From: Notospermus geniculatus
Taxonomy: Eukaryota; Nemertea; Pilidiophora; Heteronemertea; Lineidae
Length of the DNA: 64,000 bases
Direction: 5' to 3'
NCBI GenBank assembly: GCA_002633025.1
Contig: NMRB01000743.1
Span: 213,465-277,464, forward strand
Shown here: one piece after another, positions 32,783-42,324 of the stretch
Position numbering within the stretch: position 1 is the first letter of the stretch
Layout of the letters: each line of letters begins with the position of its first letter
Program-made: the position numbers and the translations under genes
The notes under the pieces: model-generated
Told to the model about the DNA's origin: nothing
What the model saw: only the letters and a program-made list of their open reading frames with translations
Databases searched by the model: none

Positions 32783-33727
32783 GAGATTCCAGAACTTTGG
32801 TCAAAAGGTCTTATCATACCCATTTTTAAAAAGGTGAGGTCGCCGACCCTGGTAATTATAAAGGTATTACTTTGCTGAATTGTGTCGGGAAATTATTTAC
32901 AAGCCTACTGAACAATAGACTAAGTGAATACCTGGAGACCAATAATTTACTATCAGAAAACCAAACTGGTTTTAGGAAAGAACGCAGCATATCAGATCAT
33001 ATATTTACTCTCAAGATGTTGATAGATATATTTTTAAAAAACAAACGCAAACTGTTCTGTGCTTTTGTAGATTATCAGAAAGCTTTTGACACTATTTGGA
33101 GGAAAGGTCTATGGTACAAACTGGTGACTGCTGGTATAAATGGCAAAGTTTCTCAGTGTTATCAAATATATGTACCATAATATTAAGTCATGAATATTTG
33201 TTAATGGAAAGACGTCGGATTTCTTCGACAGTAATCTTGGTCTTCGACAGGGTGAAAATTTATCACCCATTCTGTTTTCAATCTACGTGAACGATTTGGA
33301 GAGTCATTTGATTGGCAGCGGTGCGTCATCTATTGATCTGTATTTGAATGATAATGAGGTAGATCCATGGTTAACTTTACTTATTATGCTCTATGCTGAT
33401 GACACTGTTCTGCTTGCGGACAGTGCGACTGGACTTCAGGGTAGCTTAAATGAGTTGGTTGAATATTGTAAACGATGGAAACTTGTCATCAATCGAACTA
33501 CGACCAAGGTTATTGTTTTTGAAAGACGACGGTCAGCCATACACCCAGTGTTTTATATAGATGGAGAAGCTTTAGAGAATGTAGATGAGTTTAAATATCT
33601 TTTTTAATTATACCGGTACATTTGTAAAATGTCGTAAGGCACTGAGTGAACAAGGTAGAAAGGCATTATTCTACGTTCTGAATAGAGTTCAGGAACAGTC
33701 ACTGGATGCCGACATAGCTCTACAATT
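32783..33727 (+). pseudogene. Non-LTR retrotransposon reverse transcriptase, 5' part of the split element
   Basis: 5'-truncated pol ORF of a LINE. Reverse transcriptase blocks appear in order: EIPELWSKGLIIPIFKK (about 32783), NYKGITLLNC, ENQTGFRKERSISDHI, motif A FVDYQKAFD (33064-33090), then NDLES, motif C YADD (33392-33403) and the EFKYL block (to 33600). The reading frame breaks near 32835, 33160-33290 and 33600, so it is dead. The enzyme would copy element RNA at a nicked target. The ORF ends at ...SLDADIALQ where the DIRS element interrupts it, and continues at 38005. The wording of the C-terminal half fits the Jockey/CR1/I-like group. I cannot name the clade. Confidence 0.9.
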
Positions 33728-33775
33728 CCACCTCGCTAACTTACGTTACTCCGTGATTCTGCGAGATTGCGCGAC
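33728..33775 (+). repeat. DIRS left inverted terminal repeat
   Basis: ccacctcgctaacttacgtt, actccgtgattctgcgag. The inverse of this appears at 36441-36491 and 37693-37745 (ctcgcagaatcacggagtaa, cgtaagttagcgaggtgg). The sequence just inside it (attgcgcgacacctaccc) recurs in the small elements at 36530 and 37783. Confidence 0.85.
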
Positions 33776-33877
33776 ACCTACCCACAATTCAGTGCGCAAG
33801 TTTACCCGAGTTGAAGGCGTACGGTTTTTCGATTGTCAGACAGAAAATACAAAAAATTTACGTAAGTTGCTTCCAAA

Positions 33878-35380
33878 ATGGGAAGGAGAGATAAGAATAA
33901 GAGTCCCTCACCTTCATGGAGTGGGGACAAATCTAGATCGCAATCTAGATCGAGATCAAGATCGCCATTGAGCGGATCTCATGCGGGCAATGCCACTGGC
34001 AACCCGCCATTTTTGCCCACTGCAGGCACGTGCACAGAGCGTGCACAGGTGGTACTCAGTGGTGAGGAAACTGTAAGCTGGGGGGATGATGAAATCATCT
34101 CGCGGATTGATAATGTAATGGGACCAAATCCTGCCATCAAGCCAAAACAGGCTAAGACATGTAAGAAAAGGAAACTTGATGGTCACAGCAAGGTCCAGCA
34201 GGATTCTCCACCGGAGAAAACTCAGAAGAAGTCCCATGTTGACTATGATGAGCAACAGCCAGTCTGGCTGCAGGCTCTTACTGAAGCCGTGCAGAAAGGC
34301 ATGAAAGAGGTTTTGGTGGCCACAGGACACCAGGCCCGTACCCCTACGGCAGCAGCTGCTGGGGGCTCTCCAAGTCCAAGTGGGATGAGTGTAGATAGAC
34401 ATGATAGATCAAGGTCTAGGTCTACCAGCATGACTAGGCCCAATCAGGCATGTCGGGAGAAAGAGGCGAAACGGCCAGTTCATGACATCTCGGACTCCGA
34501 GAATGATCTAGATTTATTTGGCACCAAGGAAATTGAAACCCTGTCAGATGGTGAGATAGGCCCTGCCCCTGGACAGCCAGAGGATGAAGATGATGCCGAG
34601 GTCAGAGAAATGTTGGACGATCTGGCGGGGTACTTGGATGTTAAAGGGACCACGGGTCCTGCGGTGCAACCGGATCTGGCAAAAATCATTGGTGAAGCCA
34701 TGACCAGCACAATTCCAGATGATAAAGTGAAAAGCCTGGCTGAGCAATATTGCAGGCCATCCAATTGTAGCAAGTTGGTTGTTCCGGCAGCAAATCCGGA
34801 AATTTGGCATTCGGTTGGAGCAAAAATCAAGTCAAAGGACCTGGCTTTGCAGCGCACGCAGGGTCTTGTGCTCAAAGGGATCATAGCCAATGTCACATTA
34901 ATGGACCAAGTCCTATTGTCCATTTGGGCGAAGCAGCCTCTGGACCCTAAGAAATGTTATACTGATTTGAAAAAAGGTTTGAGTTTACTCATTGCCACCT
35001 TCCAGGACCTTGTTATGAGGAGGCGTGAAGTGTTCAAGCCAGCAATGGATGAGACCTATAAGCCTTTATGCAGCAAAACTAGGCCAGCTACTGAATTACT
35101 CTTTGGAGATGATCTTCCAAAGTGTGTTAAGGACTTGAAAGATACCAGGAATGTCTGTGGTGGCATTGTTAAGAAGTCCTCTGGAAAGGCAAAAAATGGA
35201 CCAGCAAAACCACATGGCAGGCTGCAGCATGTCCAAGGGCAATACCACAGCAGGGGGTACCAGGCCCCTTACTACTACAACAGCCATCCCAGGGCACGTT
35301 ATCCTCCCTACGACAGAACAAGACAGAGAAGTTTCTCCCATCCATACAAGAGGAAGGGGGAGGACAAAGACAAGAAGTAA
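33878..35380 (+). CDS. DIRS GAG-like protein (500 aa)
   Basis: Intact 500-codon ORF. The N-terminus is basic and Ser/Arg-rich (repeated SRS dipeptides, residues 15-30), followed by an acidic, charged middle (to about 255). The conserved part lies at about 275-420: YCRPSNCSKLVVPAANPEIW, then DLALQRTQGLVLKGI and a helical segment. This matches the signature of DIRS-family GAG proteins (a Pro-x-Asn-Cys motif, then xVNxEIW). The C-terminus is rich in Tyr, Arg, Pro and Lys and probably binds nucleic acid. GAG would package the element RNA. The Met is about 100 bp inside the left terminal repeat and is the first in frame after it. No stop or frameshift, so this is the best preserved ORF of the element and may be a recent insertion. 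Confidence 0.85.
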   Translation: MGRRDKNKSPSPSWSGDKSRSQSRSRSRSPLSGSHAGNATGNPPFLPTAGTCTERAQVVLSGEETVSWGDDEIISRIDNVMGPNPAIKPKQAKTCKKRKLDGHSKVQQDSPPEKTQKKSHVDYDEQQPVWLQALTEAVQKGMKEVLVATGHQARTPTAAAAGGSPSPSGMSVDRHDRSRSRSTSMTRPNQACREKEAKRPVHDISDSENDLDLFGTKEIETLSDGEIGPAPGQPEDEDDAEVREMLDDLAGYLDVKGTTGPAVQPDLAKIIGEAMTSTIPDDKVKSLAEQYCRPSNCSKLVVPAANPEIWHSVGAKIKSKDLALQRTQGLVLKGIIANVTLMDQVLLSIWAKQPLDPKKCYTDLKKGLSLLIATFQDLVMRRREVFKPAMDETYKPLCSKTRPATELLFGDDLPKCVKDLKDTRNVCGGIVKKSSGKAKNGPAKPHGRLQHVQGQYHSRGYQAPYYYNSHPRARYPPYDRTRQRSFSHPYKRKGEDKDKK

Positions 35381-35484
35381 AGCAGAGAGGTAGTCAACAG
35401 TCCCGTCTTGCCCAGGTGGGTAAATTTCAGGTTTCAAATACGGTTACCAATTTTGTGGCAGGCAAGACTGGGTTTCGAGAATAT

Positions 35485-36432
35485 NNNNNNNNNNNNNNNN
35501 NNNNNNNNNNNNNNNNNNNNNNNNNNNNNNNNNNNNNNNNNNNNNNNNNNNNNNNNNNNNNNNNNNNNNNNNNNNNNNNNNNNNNNNNNNNNNNNNNNNN
35601 NNNNNNNNNNNNNNNNNNNNNNNNNNNNNNNNNNNNNNNNNNNNNNNNNNNNNNNNNNNNNNNNNNNNNNNNNNNNNNNNNNNNNNNNNNNNNNNNNNNN
35701 NNNNNNNNNNNNNNNNNNNNNNNNNNNNNNNNNNNNNNNNNNNNNNNNNNNNNNNNNNNNNNNNNNNNNNNNNNNNNNNNNNNNNNNNNNNNNNNNNNNN
35801 NNNNNNNNNNNNNNNNNNNNNNNNNNNNNNNNNNNNNNNNNNNNNNNNNNNNNNNNNNNNNNNNNNNNNNNNNNNNNNNNNNNNNNNNNNNNNNNNNNNN
35901 NNNNNNNNNNNNNNNNNNNNNNNNNNNNNNNNNNNNNNNNNNNNNNNNNNNNNNNNNNNNNNNNNNNNNNNNNNNNNNNNNNNNNNNNNNNNNNNNNNNN
36001 NNNNNNNNNNNNNNNNNNNNNNNNNNNNNNNNNNNNNNNNNNNNNNNNNNNNNNNNNNNNNNNNNNNNNNNNNNNNNNNNNNNNNNNNNNNNNNNNNNNN
36101 NNNNNNNNNNNNNNNNNNNNNNNNNNNNNNNNNNNNNNNNNNNNNNNNNNNNNNNNNNNNNNNNNNNNNNNNNNNNNNNNNNNNNNNNNNNNNNNNNNNN
36201 NNNNNNNNNNNNNNNNNNNNNNNNNNNNNNNNNNNNNNNNNNNNNNNNNNNNNNNNNNNNNNNNNNNNNNNNNNNNNNNNNNNNNNNNNNNNNNNNNNNN
36301 NNNNNNNNNNNNNNNNNNNNNNNNNNNNNNNNNNNNNNNNNNNNNNNNNNNNNNNNNNNNNNNNNNNNNNNNNNNNNNNNNNNNNNNNNNNNNNNNNNNN
36401 NNNNNNNNNNNNNNNNNNNNNNNNNNNNNNNN
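35485..36432. other. Assembly gap (948 N)
   Basis: Run of undetermined bases. The DIRS reverse transcriptase/RNase H region should lie here, but about 0.95 kb is too short for it. Either the gap size is nominal or the element is deleted. Open frames through the N-run are meaningless. Confidence 0.98.
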
Positions 36433-36529
36433 CAAATGTTCACACACTCTGAATGTCTCGCAGAATCACGGAGTAACGTAAGTTAGCGAGGTGGAATTGA
36501 AAATTAAACGAACTTACCAAGTGAAGTTT

Positions 36530-36711
36530 GATGATAATTCCACCGAGCTAACTGAAGTACGGAGGGATTATGCGAGATTGCGCGACACCTACCCACATTC
36601 AGGCTTTAAATTGTCAAATGTGAACCCAGAGACTTTGATACATAACTCTGGGACGGGTTTCTCTATGGGAGGGCGCATAATCCCTCCGTACTTCAGTTAG
36701 CTCGGTGGAAT
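36530..36711. mobile_element. Miniature DIRS-like element, copy 1
   Basis: Inverted termini aattccaccgagctaactga, agtacggagggattatgcg surround about 95 bp that begins agattgcgcgacacctaccc. That is the same sequence found just inside the left terminal repeat of the large DIRS element (33773). The termini align with that repeat but differ at several positions, so this looks like a deletion derivative of a related subfamily. Confidence 0.6.
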
Positions 36712-36795
36712 TATCATCAAACTTCACTTGGTAAGTTCGTTTAATTTTCAATTCCACCTCGCTAACTTACGTTACTCCGTGATTCTGCGAGACAT

Positions 36796-37146
36796 TCAGA
36801 GTGTGTGAACTTTTGCCCAGCCAACAGTATCCAAAATTACTTGCACTGGCAGATTCCTTTTTACTGCACTCACAGCAGCTGATCTCGTTGAGTGGGGCGT
36901 GAACATCTCTGTGTCCACCCCCGCCTCTTTCAAAACCTGCCTCGTCCATCTAGACAATGTGTCCCTTGATATCGGTGCATGTGGTTTCTTATAACTAAGC
37001 AATAACTGGGTATTCTCGCCACGAATTTCCTTCGTTCGCCTCAAATATTCATGTAAAATTGTCACCAAACACAACCTCCTGTCCGGAGCGTAAGCCTGGT
37101 ACTCCACATTTTGGTTCCCGAAGCTACCGCTAGAGAGTGCTGTCAA
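36796..37146 (-). pseudogene. DIRS tyrosine recombinase C-terminal fragment, inverted copy
   Basis: Minus-strand duplicate of 37353-37703, identical apart from Lys for Asn near the end. It lies in the left arm of the palindrome, in the opposite orientation to the rest of the DIRS element, and cannot be part of a functional ORF there. Confidence 0.85.
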
Positions 37147-37352
37147 ATGGTAGCTTCGGTAACGGCCGCCATTTTGGCCGGCAGAAAACTGACGGCGCTA
37201 CGTCATTGCCGCGAAAACTGGATCACATGATCATCCACGGGTATGGATTTTTGAGTAACGGTCGATGATCATGTGATCCAGTTTTCGCGGCAATGACGTA
37301 GCGCCGTCAGTTTTCTGCCGGCCAAAATGGCGGCCGTTACCGAAGCTACCAT

Positions 37353-37732
37353 TTGACAGCACTCTCTAGCGGTAGCTTCGGGAACCAAAATGTGGAGTAC
37401 CAGGCTTACGCTCCGGACAGGAGGTTGTGTTTGGTGACAATTTTACATGAATATTTGAGGCGAACGAAGGAAATTCGTGGCGAGAATACCCAGTTATTGC
37501 TTAGTTATAAGAAACCACATGCACCGATATCAAGGGACACATTGTCTAGATGGACGAGGCAGGTTTTGAAAGAGGCGGGGGTGGACACAGAGATGTTCAC
37601 GCCCCACTCAACGAGATCAGCTGCTGTGAGTGCAGTAAAAAGGAATCTGCCAGTGCAAGTAATTTTGGATACTGTTGGCTGGGCAAATGTTCACACACTC
37701 TGAATGTCTCGCAGAATCACGGAGTAACGTAA
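37353..37732 (+). pseudogene. DIRS tyrosine recombinase C-terminal fragment
   Basis: Codes RRLCLVTILHEYLRRT, then PISRDTLSRWTRQVLKEAGV, the active-site box FTPHSTRSAAVSA (His-x-x-Arg) and ILDTVGWANVHTL. This is the C-terminal half of a phage-integrase-type recombinase as found in DIRS elements, where it joins a circular DNA copy to the target. The N-terminal half is missing: non-coding GC-rich sequence lies upstream from 37264. After HTL the reading runs straight into the right terminal repeat, and the nucleophilic Tyr of the usual TFxxFY end is not seen. The fragment is therefore inactive as it stands. Confidence 0.85.
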
Positions 37733-37782
37733 GTTAGCGAGGTGGAATTGAAAATTAAACGAACTTACCAAGTGAAGTTTGA

Positions 37783-37966
37783 TGATAATTCCACCGAGCT
37801 AACTGAAGTACGGAGGGATTATGCGCCCTCCCATAGAGAAACCCGTCCCAGAGTTATGTATCAAAGTCTCTGGGTTCACATTTGACAATTTAAAGCCTGA
37901 ATGTGGGTAGGTGTCGCGCAATCTCGCATAATCCCTCCGTACTTCAGTTAGCTCGGTGGAATTATC
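37783..37966. mobile_element. Miniature DIRS-like element, copy 2 (inverted)
   Basis: Mirror copy of 36530-36711. The internal loop is in the opposite orientation (gcgccctcccatagagaaac ... ggtgtcgcgcaatct), as expected if the whole arm was duplicated by inversion. Confidence 0.6.
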
Positions 37967-38004
37967 ATCAAACTTCACTTGGTAAGTTCGTTTAATTTTC
38001 AATT

Positions 38005-38985
38005 ATTTGACGCAATGGTAGCCTCTATTTTGACCTTTGGGAGTGAGATTTGGGGTTTTGAAAACTGTGAATTGATAGGAAGGCTGCACCTTTTGTTTTG
38101 TAAATATATCTTGAAGCTGAAACGATCAATCCCGAACTGTATGGTTTATGGAGAGCTGGGTCGATTCCCACTGAGCATTACTGTAAAGGTTAAAATGATT
38201 AAATTTTGGGGAAGGTTGGTCCTTCAGGAGGGAACCCTGGCTGGAAGAATGTATAGGCTTGTATATAATAGACATCAGAATGGCATGAACTCAAAATGGA
38301 TTGTTTTTGTTAAAAGTGTTCTGGAGAACTTGGGACTCGGCAATTTCTGGTTGACACAGTCATTTCCCAATATTAATTATTTAGGTGAAGTTGTCAAGCG
38401 ACGATTACAAGACCAGTATATTCAAGAGTGGCGACAGACTCTTTCGAACACTTCTAAGGCCTATTTTTATAGAGAAATAAAAACTTTGTGGGGCTTTGAG
38501 AGTTATCTTCTTGCTCTGCCCCAAACTCAACGTATTACCCTTTGTAAATTCAGATGTGCTAACCATAAACTCCCAATAGAAGTAGGTAGATATGATAACA
38601 CCCCCAGAGAAGAACGATTTTGTAATAAATGTAATTTTCGGTCAGTCGGTGATGAATTCCACCATCTACTTGTGTGTCCTTTCTTTTCAGATCTCCGTAA
38701 TAATTATATTCCTGTATACTTTACAATGAATCCTAATTTATACAAATACGTAAAACTCCTTACTTCATCCCCTAAAGTCCAGATTAAAGTAGCAAATTTC
38801 CTGTCAAAGTCACTGTCTTTATTATGCACCTGTATCAATCTTGTTGTACCTCCATCCATCCCATGTAGCCAACTTGGTATTTTCTGTATTTATGTATATA
38901 TGTGTATATGAGTTTCTGTGCTCTTTGCAAAATGTATATTTTTTGTTGAGCAATAGATTCTGAAATAAATTCTGAAATTCTGAAG
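38005..38985 (+). pseudogene. Non-LTR retrotransposon, 3' part of the split element
   Basis: The LINE pol ORF resumes with (L)FDAMVASILTFGSEIWGFEN and stays open for about 290 codons: FCKYILKLKRSIPNCMVYGE, LGRFPLSITVKVKMI, a Trp-rich middle, IEVGRYDNTPREERFCNKCN and a Cys/His end DEFHHLLVCPFFSD. This is the usual C-terminal region of Jockey/CR1/I-like LINEs. It ends near 38909, and the element then ends in short repeats of attctgaaat (38955-38985), a typical microsatellite-like LINE tail instead of poly(A). Removing the DIRS insertion restores the codon series CTA CAA TTA TTT GAC. Confidence 0.9.
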
Positions 38986-39123
38986 TATCCAACCCAAACA
39001 GGACGGGTCAGCAAGTAAGGAATGAAAAGAGTCCAAGCCCCCAAAATTGGTTGCTCAACCCAACAGTGAATGTAATTAGTAAATGTAAGGCTTGACTAGG
39101 CTGAAAGGAAAGGGGTTTTATAA

Positions 39124-39678
39124 ATTCACCGTGGAGAATCGGCAGCGCAGTAGCCGAGTTTTTCAGGTGGCAGCACTGGTATCCGAGTTGAACATGGCGG
39201 CTGTGTCACATATCGATGTGTGTGTTGCCGACTAAAACGCGAAAGATGGAGAGTTTCGGTCGAGGTGAGCAAATTTAAGTAAATTCGAGGATGATCTAGT
39301 GATAATTTGCAATAGAACAAGCCGAAATGTAGGTGCTGAAGGAGTGTTGTTTCTTTGTTTGAAGTGGAAATGTTCGTAGTGTCATGCCGGTTGTTTGATT
39401 GACCGCAGTGACACTTCTCGTCACTTGAACTTTTCCACTTCAAATGTAAAATCGGCTACGTAATTTCAATTAAGGAAGCTTTAGATTAACAGACGATAAA
39501 CTGGAGGTCATCCTCGGCATGGTCTAAGTGTGTATACCTTTCATCTTCGGTACATTTGCTCCCCGCTTTGGAGTTGACATCTTCAACTTTTGTGACACAG
39601 CCGCCATGTTCCCACTCGGATCACAGCGCTGCCACCTGAGAAACTCGGCTAATGCGCTGCCGATTCTCCACGGTGAAA
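39124..39678. mobile_element. MITE with long terminal inverted repeats, 555 bp
   Basis: aattcaccgtggagaatcgg, cagcgcagtagccgagtttt and aacatggcggctgtgtcac at the left are repeated inversely at 39595-39678. An inner pair, tttgaagtggaaatgttc and its inverse, lies at 39358 and 39427. Non-coding. Confidence 0.85.
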
Positions 39679-39969
39679 TTGGCTTGGAGGAATTAAACTA
39701 ACAGTACAATTCCCCCAAGGGTAATTTATATTAAGACAAGAACCACACGCAGTGTAGCATATGTCCCTGACTTTCATGGAGTGGCATACATCCAAAACTG
39801 CCCATGTCCTCTGATCAACTCAGCCCTGGCTATGACCAACTTGGCCCTAACAACATGTTTGTTAGTGTTTTAGAGACCCAAATCATTATCATTGATTGTT
39901 ATGATTAGACTTTACATTTGAATTGAACGGTTCTTTCCTTAAAGGGACACATGCGAAAACAAAATTAGT

Positions 39970-40246
39970 AAAGGGGCTGTTCACTTTAAGCCTTCATTTT
40001 ACCTGTAAAAATTATTCTGCTTGGCCTGGCTGCAGACGTTATGAAAGGGGCTGCTCACTTAAGCTGTCATGTTACCATAATTCTGTTACCATAATTCTGT
40101 TTGGCCTAGCTAAGAGTGTACCGGTACGCCTATATCCAGTCGTCAATTTCAGGTAGGTGGACACAAAGGGGTCCTGACCACCAGGCCAAGCAGAATAATT
40201 TTACACCTATTTGGTAAAATGAAGGCTCAAGTGAATAGCCCCTTTC
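39970..40246. mobile_element. MITE, about 277 bp
   Basis: Termini aaaggggctgttcacttt, aagccttcattttac and attattctgcttggcctgg recur inversely at the right (ccaggccaagcagaataatt ... ctcaagtgaatagccccttt). Confidence 0.8.
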
Positions 40247-40369
40247 GAACATGTCATGAATTTGAATTCTCTAAAACGACCCCTGCCATTGTTTCCCAAT
40301 ACATATCAGGACAATATTGTGTTCATACATTGTATGTTGTACCAGGTTTCAATGATTTACCTTGGACAT

Positions 40370-40910
40370 GAGGATCAGAATGACACTGTGAAATGTGCTC
40401 ACCCGTTTGGACATAAGAGTGTATTGACAGAGAGAGGTACATGTCAGTTATGAGCAATCTGGGTCAAGTCATTCGACATTCCCAAGTTGCAGGACTTCAA
40501 TGATTGTTGGGTTATGCCACCTGGCAGCCATATTGGATATCCGACCAGGCCAAAACTTGACATGCTCATAAAGGTCATCTAGAGGGAGCCGCATAGCACA
40601 TTTGAGCGCTTTAGATCAAGTCGTTCCTGGGTTACAACATTACAGCACATTTGATGATTTTTGGGTTACGCCACCTGGCAGCCATATTGGATGTCCGATC
40701 GGGCCGAAACTTCACATGGACATAAACAAGGTCATCTGCAGGGGGCCACATAGCACATTGGAGCACTTTGGGTTAAGGCGTTCGTGAGTTACAGCACTTT
40801 GATGATTTTTGGGTTACGCCACCTGGTGGCCATGTTTGAAGTCAAATCAGGCCGAAATTTGACATGCATGTATTTAAAGGTCATCTACAGGGTGTATCAG
40901 AAAAAATTAG
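40370..40910 (-). repeat. Tandem repeat array of the 140-bp family (minus strand)
   Basis: Units carry ttgggttacgccacctggca, gccatattggat and aggtcatct, the complement of the array at 21450-21995. About three units are visible, near 40500, 40650 and 40800. The last is interrupted at 40886 by a TA-flanked element, and the sequence resumes at about 41663. Confidence 0.75.
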
Positions 40911-41660
40911 ACTCTCGAAAAAATCATCATAAAATAAACATAGAGATGTGTTTTGAAAAACTGTATATATCCCTTTGTAGAGGTTGTGATTCTGCATCGA
41001 ATGATACCAGTGTCGTTGTTTACACTTCACGTTTCAATGAGCAGGGACCGTTTGAATTTTGAAAAATTGAAGTCCCTTGCGCACGGGAATGTGAGGGTTA
41101 AAATTGAATCTATCACAGTGAATGAAAAGTTTAGACTGAGTTTTGCACACGTGCCGAAGGGTTTTTTAAATAATTAATCCCTTCACCCGCTAACCCGGAA
41201 ACAAAAAGTTTCATTTCTGAGTTGATCTTTTTTTAATGTGGCCTGACCATTTCTGGCTTGTGGCCAGTGGTGCGGATGAAAAATGGTCAGGCCACAGTAA
41301 AAAAATTATGTTTCTTCACACTTGGTGAGGATCAGCTCAGAAATGAGACATTTTGTTTCGGGGTTAGAGGGTCAAAGGATTAATTATTTAAAAAACGCTT
41401 CGGCACATTAGTAAAACTCAGTCTAAGCTTTTTATTCACGTTGACAGATCCATTTTTAACCCTCACATTTCCGTGCGCAAAGGACTTCAATTTTTCAAAA
41501 TTCAAACGGTCCCTGCTCATTGAAACGTGAAGTGTAAACAATGACACTGGTATCAGAATCACAACCTCTACAAAGGGATATATACAGTTTTTCAAAACTC
41601 ATCTCTATGTTTATTTTATGGCGATTTTTTTGAGAGTCTAATTTTTTCTGATACACCCTG
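40888..41660. mobile_element. TA-flanked palindromic element, 773 bp (Tc1/mariner-like MITE)
   Basis: Starts cagggtgtatcagaaaaaat, tagactct and ends with the inverse, with TA at 40886-40887 and 41661-41662. The arms are nearly identical for more than 300 bp, including a matched frame that differs by a 12-base deletion. The centre near 41260 contains a second hairpin, tggcctgaccatttctgg. TA target sites and a CAGGGTG start suit the Tc1/mariner superfamily, but no transposase is coded. Confidence 0.8.
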
Positions 41661-41689
41661 TAGATGGAGGTAAATATCAAATTTGAGCA

Positions 41690-42165
41690 CTCTGCGTCAA
41701 GCCGTTCCCGAGTAATAGCACTTACTTGATTTTCAGGTTACGCCACCTGGCGGCCATACTGGATACCCAATCGGGCCGAAGCTTGGTATTTTTTAAGGGA
41801 CCCTCCAATGCATGTTTATGCAAGATATGAAGTCGCTCGGTGAAATAATGGCAAACTGTGGCAGGTTCGTCACTTTTGTCGAACTTTGACCTCTGTGACC
41901 TTGAAAAGTAGGTCAAATCAAAAACCCCTTATATATGTTATGTATCCTTATTAGCTACACCTATAATAAAAATTTGGAGATGATCTAGTCATTAGTTCAG
42001 GAGTTATTGCACTTTTTGTGTTTCTGGTTTCTGCCACCTGGTGGCCAAACTGAAAGTCGAATCGGACCGAAACTTGGTGTCCTAGGCCATCTGACCTAGG
42101 GGTATACATGTACCAAGCTTCAGATCAATAGCTCCAGCGGTTACGAAACGTGTGCCCTGCTAACG
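41690..42165 (-). repeat. Dispersed repeat, inverted copy of 28490-29095
   Basis: Reads in reverse the series of the 28.5-kb copy: tggtggcc, gaccgaaacttggtgtccta, ggccatctgacctagg, ggttacgaaacgtgtgccct, gctaacgg. The left part (41690-41790) is a single unit of the 140-bp family. Confidence 0.75.
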
Positions 42166-42324
42166 GCTACGGATGACGACGACGGACGCTGCACCATTAG
42201 CTGAACAACTAACCTGAGATCCTGCATTCGAAGCGCAAGCCGTGAAATATCCGGTCTTATTTATACATGCATAGACATTGGTACTAAGACCGGGTACAAA
42301 AGCTGTAATGGAAGTGCAGCTATG

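Larger units (their letters stand above)
33728..38004 (+). mobile_element. DIRS-type tyrosine-recombinase retrotransposon (damaged)
   Basis: Inserted inside the LINE ORF: caatt precedes it at 33723-33727 and also ends it at 38000-38004, and LINE codons resume at once. Order: left terminal repeat (33728-33775), GAG ORF (33878-35380), an assembly gap where reverse transcriptase/RNase H and methyltransferase-like domains would be expected, then recombinase end, right terminal repeat and a right extension. DIRS elements carry inverted terminal repeats and a tyrosine recombinase instead of an integrase, and normally make no target-site duplication. The region 36433-38004 is rearranged into a palindrome. 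Confidence 0.85.
36495..38004. repeat. Near-perfect 1.5-kb palindrome with DIRS recombinase arms
   Basis: Left arm 36495-37235 and right arm about 37264-38004 are inverse copies around a centre near 37249, with a spacer of about 29 bp (near cacgggtatggatttttgag). Each arm contains one copy of the recombinase fragment and one small inverted-repeat element. The two 116-codon frames differ in one residue (Lys/Asn near the end). This may be a genuine inverted duplication or a misassembly beside the gap. Confidence 0.85.

Noticed and set aside
33956-34923. Minus-strand frames of 88-148 codons
   Set aside because: Shadows of the DIRS GAG ORF on the opposite strand, with no independent features.
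35408-36486. Four long frames on both strands across the assembly gap
   Set aside because: They exist only because N codons contain no stops.
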